NCBI RefSeq assembly: GCF_000647975.1
Contig: NZ_JFKE01000005.1
Location: 186,001-250,000 of the forward strand
DNA: 64,000 nucleotides
Reading direction: 5' to 3'
Source of the DNA: Actibacterium mucosum KCTC 23349
Lineage (GTDB): Bacteria; Pseudomonadota; Alphaproteobacteria; Rhodobacterales; Rhodobacteraceae
Positions within the stretch are counted from its first letter, which is position 1. Every line of letters begins with the position of its first letter. The notes beneath the pieces are model-generated. The model saw nothing but the letters and a program-made list of their open reading frames with translations. It was not told the origin of the DNA and made no database searches. This document shows positions 1 through 10,900 of this stretch, piece after piece. The position numbers and the translations under genes are program-made.

Positions 1-405
1 GTTTTTCAGAAGTACAACATTGGAAGGCAGCGTTTTTTGCACTTCCTCTATGAACCTCGTTAGAAACTGTTCCGGGTCAGAAACCTCCGATTGAAGAGCG
101 CAATAAGAATAGCCTACACCACGAGTTGGATAGTCTTCACTATAACCGTCAGCGCTAAACTCGGCGTGGCTATAAGGGACGGCTACCGTCTCTTGCTCAT
201 TTGCGTAAGTGTTTCGGATTGCGTTTCTTAGTTGGGTTCGAGACCTTTGAGCTGTCGCAACACAAGTATCAAAGTAAAGTTTCAAGAACTCATCAGATTT
301 CGCGGCCCTTGGTTTGGAAACTTGTGCGGATACCTGTTCAGATTGCGGTTGCATTTGGCAACCCGCCAACGCTGCAATAACCGAAAAAAGAATAGCTAAC
401 CGCAC
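1..405 (-). CDS. Putative lipoprotein, C-terminus cut by window edge
   Basis: The reading frame is open for 135 codons from a GTG at 405 to the left edge, so the C-terminus is missing. The N-terminus is a short hydrophobic segment ending in a lipobox LAGC with Cys16, which predicts a lipid-anchored envelope protein. The mature part is polar and contains three further Cys residues. I recognise no family. The GTG lies only 4 bases past the sucC stop on the same strand, so it is probably cotranscribed with sucC. A/T-richer codons than sucC suggest a later insertion downstream of sucC, where sucD usually follows (inference). Confidence 0.6.
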   Translation of the reverse strand, partial: MRLAILFSVIAALAGCQMQPQSEQVSAQVSKPRAAKSDEFLKLYFDTCVATAQRSRTQLRNAIRNTYANEQETVAVPYSHAEFSADGYSEDYPTRGVGYSYCALQSEVSDPEQFLTRFIEEVQKTLPSNVVLLKN

Positions 406-409
406 GACG

Positions 410-1603
410 TTACCCTTTCACCGCTTTCACGATCTTCTCGGCGCCGTCTTTCAGGTCGTCCGCCGCGATCACGTTCAGGCCCGAGGTGGCGATGATCTCT
501 TTGCCTTTTTCCACGTTGGTGCCTTCCAGCCGCACAACGAGAGGCACTTGCAGACCCACCTCTTTCACCGCGGCGATCACGCCCTCGGCGATCACGTCAC
601 AGCGCATGATGCCGCCAAAGATGTTCACCAGGATACCCTTCACGTTGGGGTCCGAGGTGATGATCTTGAAGGCTTCGGTCACTTTTTCCTTGGTGGCGCC
701 GCCGCCCACGTCCAGGAAGTTGGCCGGTTCCGCACCATACAGCTTGATGATGTCCATCGTCGCCATGGCCAGGCCCGCGCCGTTCACCATACAGCCGATC
801 TCGCCATCCAGCGCGATATAGTTCAGGTCGTATTTCGACGCTTCCAGCTCTTTGGGGTCTTCCTCGGTGGTGTCGCGCAGTTCGGCGACATCGCGCTGGC
901 GGTACATGGCGTTGCCGTCAAACCCCAGCTTGGCGTCCAGAACCTTCAGCTCGTTGCCGGGCATCACGATCAGCGGGTTGATCTCCAGCATCTCCATGTC
1001 CTTCTCGACGAAGGCTTTATAGAGGGTGCCCATCAGCGCCACGCATTGCTTGACGGCCGCGCCTTCCAGACCCAGCGCAAAGGCGATGCGGCGGCCGTGA
1101 TAAGGCATATAGCCGGTGGCCGGATCAACGCTGAACGACAGGATCTTTTCGGGGGTCGAGGCCGCAACCTCTTCGATGTCCATGCCGCCTTCGGTCGAGC
1201 AGACGAACGACACGCGGCTGGTCTGACGATCCACCAGCAGGGCAAGGTACAGCTCGCGATCGATGTCGCTGCCTTCTTCGATATAGATGCGGTTGACCTG
1301 CTTGCCCACGGGGCCGGTCTGGTGCGTGACCAGCGTGCGGCCCAGCATCTTTTTGGCTTCTTCGGCGGCTTCTTCTACCGATTTGGCCAGACGCACGCCG
1401 CCTTTTTCACCAGCTTCGGCTTCCTTGAAGCTGCCTTTGCCGCGGCCACCTGCGTGAATTTGCGCCTTGACCACCCAAAGCGGGCCGCCCAGCTCGCCAG
1501 CAGCGGTTTTGGCATCTTCGGCTTTCAGTACAACGCGACCATCCGAAACCGGGGCACCGTAGTCACGCAGCAGGGCCTTTGCCTGGTATTCATGAATGTT
1601 CAT
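410..1603 (-). CDS. sucC: Succinyl-CoA synthetase (ADP-forming) beta subunit
   Basis: At 397 aa this has the usual SucC length. It catalyses the substrate-level phosphorylation step of the TCA cycle (succinyl-CoA to succinate) with the alpha subunit SucD, which should lie beyond the left edge. The N-terminal half is an ATP-grasp domain (start [12 protein letters not shown], glycine-rich loop GGRGKGSF near residue 55). The C-terminal ligase-CoA domain carries [12 protein letters not shown] and [10 protein letters not shown]. The start follows an AAGGGAAAA stretch. In related bacteria mdh and sucC usually form one leftward operon. Here three unrelated genes separate them, so sucC should need its own promoter, consistent with the tandem palindrome upstream. 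Confidence 0.97.
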   Translation of the reverse strand: MNIHEYQAKALLRDYGAPVSDGRVVLKAEDAKTAAGELGGPLWVVKAQIHAGGRGKGSFKEAEAGEKGGVRLAKSVEEAAEEAKKMLGRTLVTHQTGPVGKQVNRIYIEEGSDIDRELYLALLVDRQTSRVSFVCSTEGGMDIEEVAASTPEKILSFSVDPATGYMPYHGRRIAFALGLEGAAVKQCVALMGTLYKAFVEKDMEMLEINPLIVMPGNELKVLDAKLGFDGNAMYRQRDVAELRDTTEEDPKELEASKYDLNYIALDGEIGCMVNGAGLAMATMDIIKLYGAEPANFLDVGGGATKEKVTEAFKIITSDPNVKGILVNIFGGIMRCDVIAEGVIAAVKEVGLQVPLVVRLEGTNVEKGKEIIATSGLNVIAADDLKDGAEKIVKAVKG

Positions 1604-1710
1604 GAACTTTTCCCTTCATTAGAGCTCTCCGGACCCGGATAAGCACGAAATATCAAGCCAGCAAAGGGATTCGGAAAAGTTAGCGCTATATTGGTCAATC
1701 TTTTTGCATT

Positions 1711-1742
1711 TTGTGATCACAAGCTAAAAAAGTGTGATCACA
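1711..1742. promoter_or_regulatory. Tandem GTGATCAC operator upstream of sucC
   Basis: Two perfect palindromes TGTGATCACA lie at 1712-1721 and 1733-1742, 21 bp apart start to start, on the same helix face. The block sits about 110-140 bp upstream of the sucC start. A possible -35 element TTGACC is on the minus strand at 1698-1693, downstream of the sites, but no good -10 is visible. The half-sites have no central spacer, unlike CRP (N6) or FNR (N4) sites. The same arrangement precedes sdhC. Confidence 0.75.
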
Positions 1743-1857
1743 ACGTGGAATTTCGTGTTTCCAAACTGGTGACGGACTGGGCATCGGTTCACCCTTTTTG
1801 ACACCAAAACCGGTGAATTGCGTCGTTTTCTGGTGGCTTGCGGCCTCAAATCGCGCG

Positions 1858-2592
1858 TTAAACTAACAGGTCATTGTCGCGCAGTGACGACTCGAATGCG
1901 GTCTTGTTGCAAAGGTCAAACCTGTCGCCAGTCCGGTTGGCGGTCACGATGCGGTCGCATCTGAAGGTACGCGGGGCGTTACGCAAACGGTCGTGGGCAA
2001 TCACGTACCAAACCGGGTATTTCAGCAGTAGATAATGCGGTTCGATGTGCCGTTTGGAATGCGCCCCATCCTCACGTTGGTAGGTGACCGCCAAAACCTC
2101 CTGATCCAGAAACGCCTGATGCAGGGCCTGCACCACACGCTTTGGCGGTGCAGTGACCCCGGCCTGAACATAGGTTGATGCTGTGATCCCCACTATGATC
2201 CGTGACTTCAACCTGTCGATTTGACGCCGCCTTTCAGGAGAGAACGAGGCCACCAACTGTCGGCGCACCGAGGCAAGATTTGCAAGAAAAAGGGCCGAGC
2301 CCATCTGCTCGGCCACTTCAATGCTGATCAGCAGGTCAATCGCGTCGGCATAGGCAAGGTTCAACCGCCCGACGCCCCAGTTCCGGTCCAGACGCACGCC
2401 GCCGCCCCGACCGCGGTCGGCATCAATCGGCAAGCCGCGTTCGCGCAGCAATTCCAGATCGCGTGACACTGTCCGGGTGCTTACGCCCAAATCCTGCGCC
2501 ATGTCTTGCACCGTCCGGTGCATGTCCTGTTTCAGCAAAGCCTCCAGCCGGTCCAGGCGATGCAGGCGATCTGTTGTGGTTGAGCCGGTCAT
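1858..2592 (-). CDS. HTH / WYL-domain transcriptional regulator (YafY/DeoR-like)
   Basis: A 244-aa regulator. Residues about 7-65 form a DeoR-type winged helix (the HTH contains LGVSTRTVSRDLELL), and the C-terminal third is a WYL domain (PHYLLLKYPVWYVIAHD) that normally binds a ligand. The start at 2592 was chosen because MTGSTTTDRLHRLDRLEALL gives the standard N-terminus; an upstream extension exists in frame but looks non-coding. It is divergent from a VOC-family gene across 78 bp that hold an inverted repeat, the usual layout of a local regulator and its target. It is part of the insert between mdh and sucC. Confidence 0.88.
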   Translation of the reverse strand: MTGSTTTDRLHRLDRLEALLKQDMHRTVQDMAQDLGVSTRTVSRDLELLRERGLPIDADRGRGGGVRLDRNWGVGRLNLAYADAIDLLISIEVAEQMGSALFLANLASVRRQLVASFSPERRRQIDRLKSRIIVGITASTYVQAGVTAPPKRVVQALHQAFLDQEVLAVTYQREDGAHSKRHIEPHYLLLKYPVWYVIAHDRLRNAPRTFRCDRIVTANRTGDRFDLCNKTAFESSLRDNDLLV

Positions 2593-2611
2593 GCAAAAAA
2601 TACGACGTGAT

Positions 2612-2627
2612 TTGACATATTTGTCAA
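2612..2627. promoter_or_regulatory. Inverted repeat TTGACA-N4-TGTCAA, probable operator
   Basis: Perfect 6-bp arms around TATT lie in the divergent gap between the WYL regulator (start 2592) and the VOC gene (start 2671). Each arm also resembles a sigma-70 -35 box, so a bound regulator would block promoters in both directions. The likely binder is the adjacent WYL regulator (inference). Confidence 0.5.
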
Positions 2628-2670
2628 TACATCCATCCCGAGGCCCGGAACGTGGCCAAAAAGCAGGAGA

Positions 2671-3033
2671 ATGAAGATGAAGATGAATTACGCCGTGCTG
2701 GGCACAAACGACATGGATGCCGCTGTGGCGTTTTACGATCGGCTGTTTGACGGTATGGGCATGAACAAGATGCAGCCGGCTGAGCGCATGACTTATTGGG
2801 TCAGCCAGGATTTCGCCTTCGCGGTTGCTATTCCGTTTGATCAGGCCCCGGCCACGCACGGGAACGGCACCATGCTGGGCTTTGGTCTGGGCAGCACGGA
2901 AGAAGTGCAGCGTTTGCATAAGTTGGCCCTTGAACTTGGCGGTACCTGCGAAGGCGCACCTGGCCAGCGCGGCCCGCGTTATTCGGCCTATATCCGCGAT
3001 ATGGATGGCAACAAACTGTGCTTTGCCGACTAA
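2671..3033 (+). CDS. VOC-family (glyoxalase/bleomycin-resistance fold) protein
   Basis: A 120-aa single VOC domain: a beta-alpha-beta-beta-beta start (NYAVLGTNDMDAAVAFYDRLF) and a C-terminal RDMDGNKLCFAD strand, typical of glyoxalase-like proteins whose substrate cannot be read from sequence. Three in-frame ATGs (2671, 2677, 2683) crowd the start; an AGGAG at about 2663 favours the first or second. It is divergent from a WYL regulator that probably controls it. Confidence 0.85.
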   Translation: MKMKMNYAVLGTNDMDAAVAFYDRLFDGMGMNKMQPAERMTYWVSQDFAFAVAIPFDQAPATHGNGTMLGFGLGSTEEVQRLHKLALELGGTCEGAPGQRGPRYSAYIRDMDGNKLCFAD

Positions 3034-3232
3034 ACAGAAAACAATGCGGCAGGTTCCCCCCCCTGCCGCAATTGGATGCAGGTCAAGTCGGTACTGTTGT
3101 TTACAGACCTGACGCTCCTGAAATCTGGTGGGGTGACCCTTGATCTCATGCACAATCGGGTATTCACAAAAACTTGGTTTGAACGACCAAATCCCTGCGA
3201 TAAGGTCCATTGGCAATATCGAGGGCAGTTTA

Positions 3233-6396
<3,164 letters not shown>

Positions 6397-6519
6397 GAAT
6401 CTGTCCTTTCCTAATGGGGCGGCCCTCCACGCACCCGGTTGCAGGGAAAAGGCTGCGCCTGCGGCCTCAATTATTGGTAAACGATGCGTGACGGCGGGGC
6501 GTTGCTGCGTCGCGGCAAA

Positions 6520-6562
6520 TTTGGCCTTGCCAAATGCTGCGTGCGGTGAAAGTTTTGCGCAA
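6520..6562. promoter_or_regulatory. Inverted repeats upstream of mcl2
   Basis: TTTGGC-CTT-GCCAAA (6520-6534) is a perfect 6-bp inverted repeat, followed 20 bp later by the palindrome TTGCGCAA (6555-6562), just before the mcl2 ribosome-binding site GGAGGAG. TTGC/GCAA-type sites bind short-chain-acyl-CoA regulators of the ScfR/RamB/PccR group in related organisms (established for that group). Assignment here is inference. Confidence 0.35.
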
Positions 6563-6586
6563 CAATATTTCGGAGGAGAATCAAGC

Positions 6587-7441
6587 ATGCCAGCCCGCCC
6601 TTACCGTTCCGTGCTTTACATTCCCGGCTCTAAAGAGCGCGCTTTGGAAAAGGCACGCGGGTTGGCCTGCGACGCAATTATCTTTGACCTCGAAGACGCC
6701 GTGTCTCCGCAGGAAAAAGTGAATGCTCGCGACACGCTTGTGTCTGCTTTGTCGACCGGCGGGTTCGGAAACCGTGCGCGGATCGTGCGGATCAACGGGC
6801 TGGACACCGAATGGGCCGCGGGCGACATCGCTGCTCTGCAAGGCGCGGATTTCGATGCACTTCTGATCCCCAAAGTTGGCAGCGCGGCCGATGTGCAGGC
6901 CGTCGCCGACCAGATCGCCGATATCCCGCTTTGGGCGATGATGGAGACACCCGCCGGCATGCTGAACGCCGCCGAGATTGCTGCCCATCCCCGCATGGCT
7001 GGGTTCGTCATGGGCACCAACGATCTGGCGAAAGAACTGAAATGCCGCTTTCGTGCCGATCGCCTGCCCATGCTGACCTCGCTGCAATTGTGCCTGCTGG
7101 CCGCCCGTGCAGAGGGGATCGTGGCCGTCGACGGCGTGTATAACGCCTTCAAGGATGAAGACGGGTTGCGCGCCGAATGCGAACAGGGCCGCGACATGGG
7201 CTTTGACGGCAAAACCCTGATCCACCCTGCACAACTGGCCATCGCCAATACCGCCTTCGCACCAACCGAGGCCGAGATTGATCTGGCCGAACGCCAAATT
7301 GCCGCCTTTGACGCCGCCAAAGCCGAAGGGCAGGGCGTGGCGGTTGTTGATGGAAAAATCGTCGAGAATCTGCATATCGTGACCGCACAGGAAACACTGG
7401 CCAAAGCGGCCGCAATTGCAGATTTGGAAGGCAGTTTATGA
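6587..7441 (+). CDS. mcl2: (3S)-malyl-CoA thioesterase / CitE-like lyase
   Basis: A 284-aa CitE-fold protein (start PYRSVLYIPGSKERALEKA, metal-binding acidic residues in FDLEDAV and METPAGMLNA). Length and position beside mch and sdh match Rhodobacter Mcl2, which hydrolyses (3S)-malyl-CoA to malate and CoA in the ethylmalonyl-CoA pathway; the longer Mcl1 lyase is a paralogue. The ATG at 6587 follows a GGAGGAG. The stop overlaps the next start (ATGA). Confusion with a citrate lyase beta subunit is possible, but no citrate lyase partners are present. Confidence 0.88.
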   Translation: MPARPYRSVLYIPGSKERALEKARGLACDAIIFDLEDAVSPQEKVNARDTLVSALSTGGFGNRARIVRINGLDTEWAAGDIAALQGADFDALLIPKVGSAADVQAVADQIADIPLWAMMETPAGMLNAAEIAAHPRMAGFVMGTNDLAKELKCRFRADRLPMLTSLQLCLLAARAEGIVAVDGVYNAFKDEDGLRAECEQGRDMGFDGKTLIHPAQLAIANTAFAPTEAEIDLAERQIAAFDAAKAEGQGVAVVDGKIVENLHIVTAQETLAKAAAIADLEGSL

Positions 7442-7986
7442 CATTGATCGTTGTGGGGCTGATCTTGTGGTGGTCGGCCCACCTCTTTAAACGCGTGTTC
7501 CCCGCGGCGCGCGCAAAATTCGGCGACCCGTTCAAAGGCATCGTTGCCATCGCGGTGGTTGCGTCCATCGTGGCGTTCGTGTTCGGCTATCGCGAGGCCG
7601 AGTTCATTCCCGTCTGGACACCGCCCGCTTGGGGACAACACGCCAACAACCTGTTGATGTTGATCGGCATCGGTCTGATGGGCCTGGGCTATACCAAAAG
7701 CCGCCTCACGGGGCGGTTGCGCCATCCAATGTTGACCGGCATGGCGTTGTGGTCGGTGTCGCACCTGTTGGTGCGCGGTGATCTGGCCGCGATTTTGATG
7801 TTTGGCGGGCTGGGCATCTGGGCGCTTGTGACCATGATGATCATCAATGCAACCGAACCCGGCTGGGCGATCAGCAAGAACGGCACCATCGCGGGGGATG
7901 TCCGTTTTGTTGCCCTGTCGGTTGCCGCCTTTGCTGCCATTGCCATGGCTCACAGCCTTCTTGGCCCCAACCCTTTTCCGATGTGA
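7438..7986 (+). CDS. NnrU-family membrane protein
   Basis: A 182-aa protein with five or six hydrophobic segments and the NnrU signature region (LRHPMLTGMALWSVSHLL). NnrU proteins were named from denitrification loci, but many lie away from them and their biochemical role is unclear. Here the gene overlaps mcl2 by 4 bp (ATGA) and is followed by overlapping starts for a DUF1737 protein, so it is translated as part of the carbon-assimilation operon. Confidence 0.88.
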   Translation: MTLIVVGLILWWSAHLFKRVFPAARAKFGDPFKGIVAIAVVASIVAFVFGYREAEFIPVWTPPAWGQHANNLLMLIGIGLMGLGYTKSRLTGRLRHPMLTGMALWSVSHLLVRGDLAAILMFGGLGIWALVTMMIINATEPGWAISKNGTIAGDVRFVALSVAAFAAIAMAHSLLGPNPFPM

Positions 7987-8195
7987 TGCTCATGCAAGCT
8001 TATCGACTGCTTACCGAAGAAGACACCTCGGCCTTTTGCCACAAGGTGACCGAGGCCCTGTCCAAAGGCTGGACGCTTTATGGCGACCCCGCCTATGCCC
8101 ACGACCCGGTCACGGGAAAGATGCGCTGTGCGCAGGCCGTGGTCAAAGACGCGCCTGGCGACTATGCGCCAGACATCAAGCTAGGAGCACTCTGA
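7986..8195 (+). CDS. DUF1737-domain small protein
   Basis: A 69-aa cytosolic protein with the pattern of DUF1737 (YRLLTEEDTSAFCHKVTEAL, then LYGDPAYAHDPVTGKMRCAQ), a family of unknown function. The ATG at 7986 overlaps the nnrU stop (TGATG); a second ATG at 7992 is equally possible, and neither has a strong ribosome-binding site, which implies translational coupling. mch starts 4 bases downstream. Confidence 0.8.
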   Translation: MLMQAYRLLTEEDTSAFCHKVTEALSKGWTLYGDPAYAHDPVTGKMRCAQAVVKDAPGDYAPDIKLGAL

Positions 8196-8199
8196 ACCC

Positions 8200-9231
8200 A
8201 TGCCAAAGACCAATCCGGGCCGTTTCTTCGAGGATTACACATTGGGCGAGGTCATCGCCCACGCCGTGCCGCGCACCCTGTTAGGGGGCGAGCGGGCGCT
8301 TTATCACGCGCTTTATCCCGCCCGGCACGCGCTTTATTCCTCGGACGAATTTGCCCGGGCCAGCGGCCTGCCCGCGTCGCCGCTGGACGACCTGATCGCC
8401 TTTCACACCGTGTTTGGCAAAACCGTGCCCGATATCTCGCTGAACGCGGTGGCCAATCTGGGCTATGCCGAGGGGCGGTTCCACGCGCCGGTCTTTCCCG
8501 GCGACACGCTGCGGTCGGAAAGTCAGGTGATTGGTCTGAAACAGAACTCGAACGGCAAGTCCGGCGTGGTCTGGGTGCGCACGCGCGGGCTGAACCAGCG
8601 GGGCGAGCTGGTACTGGACTACGTCCGCTGGGTGATGGTGCGCAAGGGCGATCTGGACGCGCCCGCACCCGAACCGGTGATCCCGTCGCTGGCGCAGGTG
8701 GTTGATCCATCCGACCTAATCGTGCCGCAGGGCCTGACCTTTGCCGATTACAACTTTGCCCTTGCGGGCGAGGCGCACCGCTGGGGCGATTACGCGCTGG
8801 GCGAGGTAATCGACCATGTCGACGGCGTGACCATCGAAGAGGCCGAGCATATGCAGGCCACACGCCTGTGGCAGAACACCGCCAAGGTGCATTTCGACGC
8901 CACCTTCCGCCCCGACGGCCGGCGGCTGATTTATGGCGGCCACGTGATCTCGATGGCCCGTGCGCTCAGCTTCAACGGGCTAGCCAACGCGCAGATGATC
9001 GCCGCGATCAACGGCGGTGCGCATGCCAACCCGTGCTATGCCGGCGACACCGTAAAGGCGTGGACAGAGGTGTTGGACAAAGCTGAAACCGCCGCACCGG
9101 GTGTGGGCGCGCTGCGCCTGCGGCTGGTGGCGATGAAGGCGGGCGAGGCCGGGCTATCGCGTGGCGAAGACGGGAAATACCTGCCCGGGGTCTTGCTGGA
9201 TCTCGACTACTGGGCTTACATCCCCACATGA
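8200..9231 (+). CDS. mch: Mesaconyl-CoA (2-methylfumaryl-CoA) hydratase
   Basis: A 343-aa double hot-dog MaoC-family hydratase. The length equals that of the characterised Rhodobacter enzyme, which hydrates mesaconyl-CoA to beta-methylmalyl-CoA in the ethylmalonyl-CoA pathway. Visible features are the N-terminal FFEDYTLGEVIAHAVPRTL, the first hot-dog FHAPVFPGDTLRSES, and the second-domain LIYGGHVISMARAL and CYAGDTVKAW. AGGAGC sits 8 bases before the start. The stop overlaps the metallopeptidase start (ATGA). Confidence 0.94.
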   Translation: MPKTNPGRFFEDYTLGEVIAHAVPRTLLGGERALYHALYPARHALYSSDEFARASGLPASPLDDLIAFHTVFGKTVPDISLNAVANLGYAEGRFHAPVFPGDTLRSESQVIGLKQNSNGKSGVVWVRTRGLNQRGELVLDYVRWVMVRKGDLDAPAPEPVIPSLAQVVDPSDLIVPQGLTFADYNFALAGEAHRWGDYALGEVIDHVDGVTIEEAEHMQATRLWQNTAKVHFDATFRPDGRRLIYGGHVISMARALSFNGLANAQMIAAINGGAHANPCYAGDTVKAWTEVLDKAETAAPGVGALRLRLVAMKAGEAGLSRGEDGKYLPGVLLDLDYWAYIPT

Positions 9232-9956
9232 CCCGTTTCGCCGCCATATTCGCGATGATTCTGGCGCTGGCCTCACCGGCCCGCGCGCTGGATGACGACG
9301 TGGCGGGCTATGTGGAGTCCAACCTTCTGGCGATTTTCTACCACGAGCTGGGCCACGCCCTGATTGACCTGATGGGCCTGCCGGTTTTCGGGCAGGAGGA
9401 AGACGCCGCCGACGTCCTCAGCGTTGTTCTGATCGACGCGTTCTTCGAAGAAGAGGCCGCGGTTCAGATCGCCTATGACACCGCCTTTGGCTTCTACGAC
9501 GACGCGCAACAATACGAGCCGATCTTCTGGGGCGTGCACGGCCCGGACCTGCAGCGCTATTACACGCTGGTCTGTCTGTTTTACGGTGCCAACCCCGACG
9601 AGCGTGCGGATGTGGCCGACGAGCTGGGCCTGCCGGGCGAGCGCGCCGAGACCTGCGAGGAAGAATTTGACCTGGCCGCCGACAGCTGGGGTTCGGTACT
9701 GGACGAACTGGCCGCCGGCCCCGCGCAACGCACCGATCTGGTGCTAGAGATCGACACGCGCAACGAGTTGGACGTTTTCACCGCCGAAGTGATGCAGGCC
9801 GAAATGGATGCGCTGGCCGAGGATTTTGCCTTGCCCGGTGACCTTTTGGTGGCCATTGCCCCCTGTGGCGAGGCGAATGCCTTTTATGATCCGTCCGAAG
9901 CCCTGATCCTGATGTGCACGGAATTGACAGAGTATCTGGCCAATGCTGCGCCGTAG
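9228..9956 (+). CDS. Secreted DUF4344-type metallopeptidase
   Basis: A 242-aa protein with an N-terminal signal peptide (cleavage around residue 20, after SPARA) and a zinc-metallopeptidase HExxH motif in YHELGHALIDL near residue 40. The domain resembles DUF4344 putative metallopeptidases; the substrate is unknown. The C-terminal half carries four Cys likely to form disulfides. Its ATG overlaps the mch stop (ATGA), so a periplasmic peptidase is translationally coupled to a cytosolic CoA pathway enzyme. Confidence 0.85.
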   Translation: MTRFAAIFAMILALASPARALDDDVAGYVESNLLAIFYHELGHALIDLMGLPVFGQEEDAADVLSVVLIDAFFEEEAAVQIAYDTAFGFYDDAQQYEPIFWGVHGPDLQRYYTLVCLFYGANPDERADVADELGLPGERAETCEEEFDLAADSWGSVLDELAAGPAQRTDLVLEIDTRNELDVFTAEVMQAEMDALAEDFALPGDLLVAIAPCGEANAFYDPSEALILMCTELTEYLANAAP

Positions 9957-9963
9957 CGGGATA

Positions 9964-10026
9964 TGTGATCACAACGCCAATTCCCGTGATCACAAACCTG
10001 ACAAATGCGCGCAGATCGCATATTTT
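9964..10026 (+). promoter_or_regulatory. Tandem GTGATCAC operator and promoter of sdhC
   Basis: TGTGATCACA (9964-9973) and CGTGATCACA (9985-9994) are spaced 21 bp start to start, exactly as upstream of sucC. They lie immediately upstream of a possible sigma-70 promoter: -35 CTGACA (9998-10003), 17-bp spacer, -10 TATTTT (10021-10026). A position just upstream of the -35 box is typical of an activator site, though repression by occlusion is also possible. Confidence 0.7.
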
Positions 10027-10117
10027 TTGCAATGATCAGCGCTAACGAGCCGTGACTCGGCTGAAAAAATCCGTAAGACCGGGGACAACATCATAGCGAC
10101 ACGACAAAGAGGTAGCC

Positions 10118-10501
10118 ATGGCAGACGTCAACAGGGGAAACCGGCCGCTTTCGCCGCATCTGGCGATTTACCGCCCGCAAATCACGTCGATCTCGTCGAT
10201 CCTGACCCGGATCACCGGTGTGGCACTGATCCTGGCGTCGTTGATGGTTGTGTGGTGGCTGCTGGCCGCCTCGGCCGGTCCTGAATATTTTGCCGTGGCC
10301 GATGGCGTGGTGCGGTCGCTGATCGGCGATCTGATCCTGCTTGGCTCGCTCTGGGCGCTTTGGTATCACCTGCTGGCGGGCGTGCGCCACCTGATCTGGG
10401 ACAGCGGGCGCGGTCTGGAACTGGACACCGCCAAACGCCTGGGCTGGGCCGTTGTGGCCGGTTCGTTCATTATGACCGCATTCACACTGATCGTGATCTA
10501 A
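10118..10501 (+). CDS. sdhC: Succinate dehydrogenase cytochrome b556 subunit
   Basis: A 127-aa membrane anchor with three transmembrane helices. The N-terminal RPLSPHLAIYRPQITSISSI is the SdhC signature, and the heme-ligand region is HLLAGVRHLIWD. It forms the quinone and heme b site of complex II with SdhD. It is the first gene of the sdh operon, preceded by a tandem operator and promoter. AGAGGTAG lies before the ATG. Confidence 0.95.
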   Translation: MADVNRGNRPLSPHLAIYRPQITSISSILTRITGVALILASLMVVWWLLAASAGPEYFAVADGVVRSLIGDLILLGSLWALWYHLLAGVRHLIWDSGRGLELDTAKRLGWAVVAGSFIMTAFTLIVI

Positions 10502-10511
10502 GGGGGTTCCG

Positions 10512-10883
10512 ATGGCTTTTCTGACAGATCGCAAACGCGCAAATGGCATGGGCTCGGCGCATGCCGGCGTGCATCACCACTGGTCGATGATGGTGTCCTC
10601 GGCGGCGCTTTTGATCCTGGTGCCGCTGTTCATCTTCACTTTCGGCCCGATCCTGGGCGAACCGCATGACGTTGTGGTGGCCTATTTCGCGCGGCCCTTC
10701 CCGGCCATCGTCTCGGGTCTGACCATCGTCACCGGGCTGATGCACTATAAAAACGGTGTGCAGGCCACGATCGAGGATTACACCAGCGGCCTGACCCGCC
10801 ATGTGCTGATCGTTGCCTTCACCTGCCTGTGCTATGCGGCGGCCGCCACCGGCCTGTTCGCCATCGCCCGCATCGCTCTTTAA
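10512..10883 (+). CDS. sdhD: Succinate dehydrogenase membrane anchor subunit
   Basis: A 123-aa protein with three transmembrane helices. The N-terminal [14 protein letters not shown] and the middle [18 protein letters not shown] with its His match SdhD. It starts 10 bases after sdhC with AGGGGG upstream. It anchors SdhAB to the cytoplasmic membrane and passes electrons to ubiquinone. Confidence 0.93.
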   Translation: MAFLTDRKRANGMGSAHAGVHHHWSMMVSSAALLILVPLFIFTFGPILGEPHDVVVAYFARPFPAIVSGLTIVTGLMHYKNGVQATIEDYTSGLTRHVLIVAFTCLCYAAAATGLFAIARIAL

Positions 10884-10900
10884 TCCGGAGACCGCACCTC

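Noticed and set aside
314-1642. Plus-strand open frame opposite sucC
   Set aside because: His/Gln/Arg-rich shadow frame of sucC; the sucC reading has full family motifs.
2593-3216. N-terminal extension of the WYL regulator
   Set aside because: It is antisense to the VOC gene and precedes the normal HTH start.
3140-3232. Upstream TTG start of the glycosyltransferase
   Set aside because: The extra 31 residues look unlike the family and the TTG at 3233 has a better ribosome-binding site.
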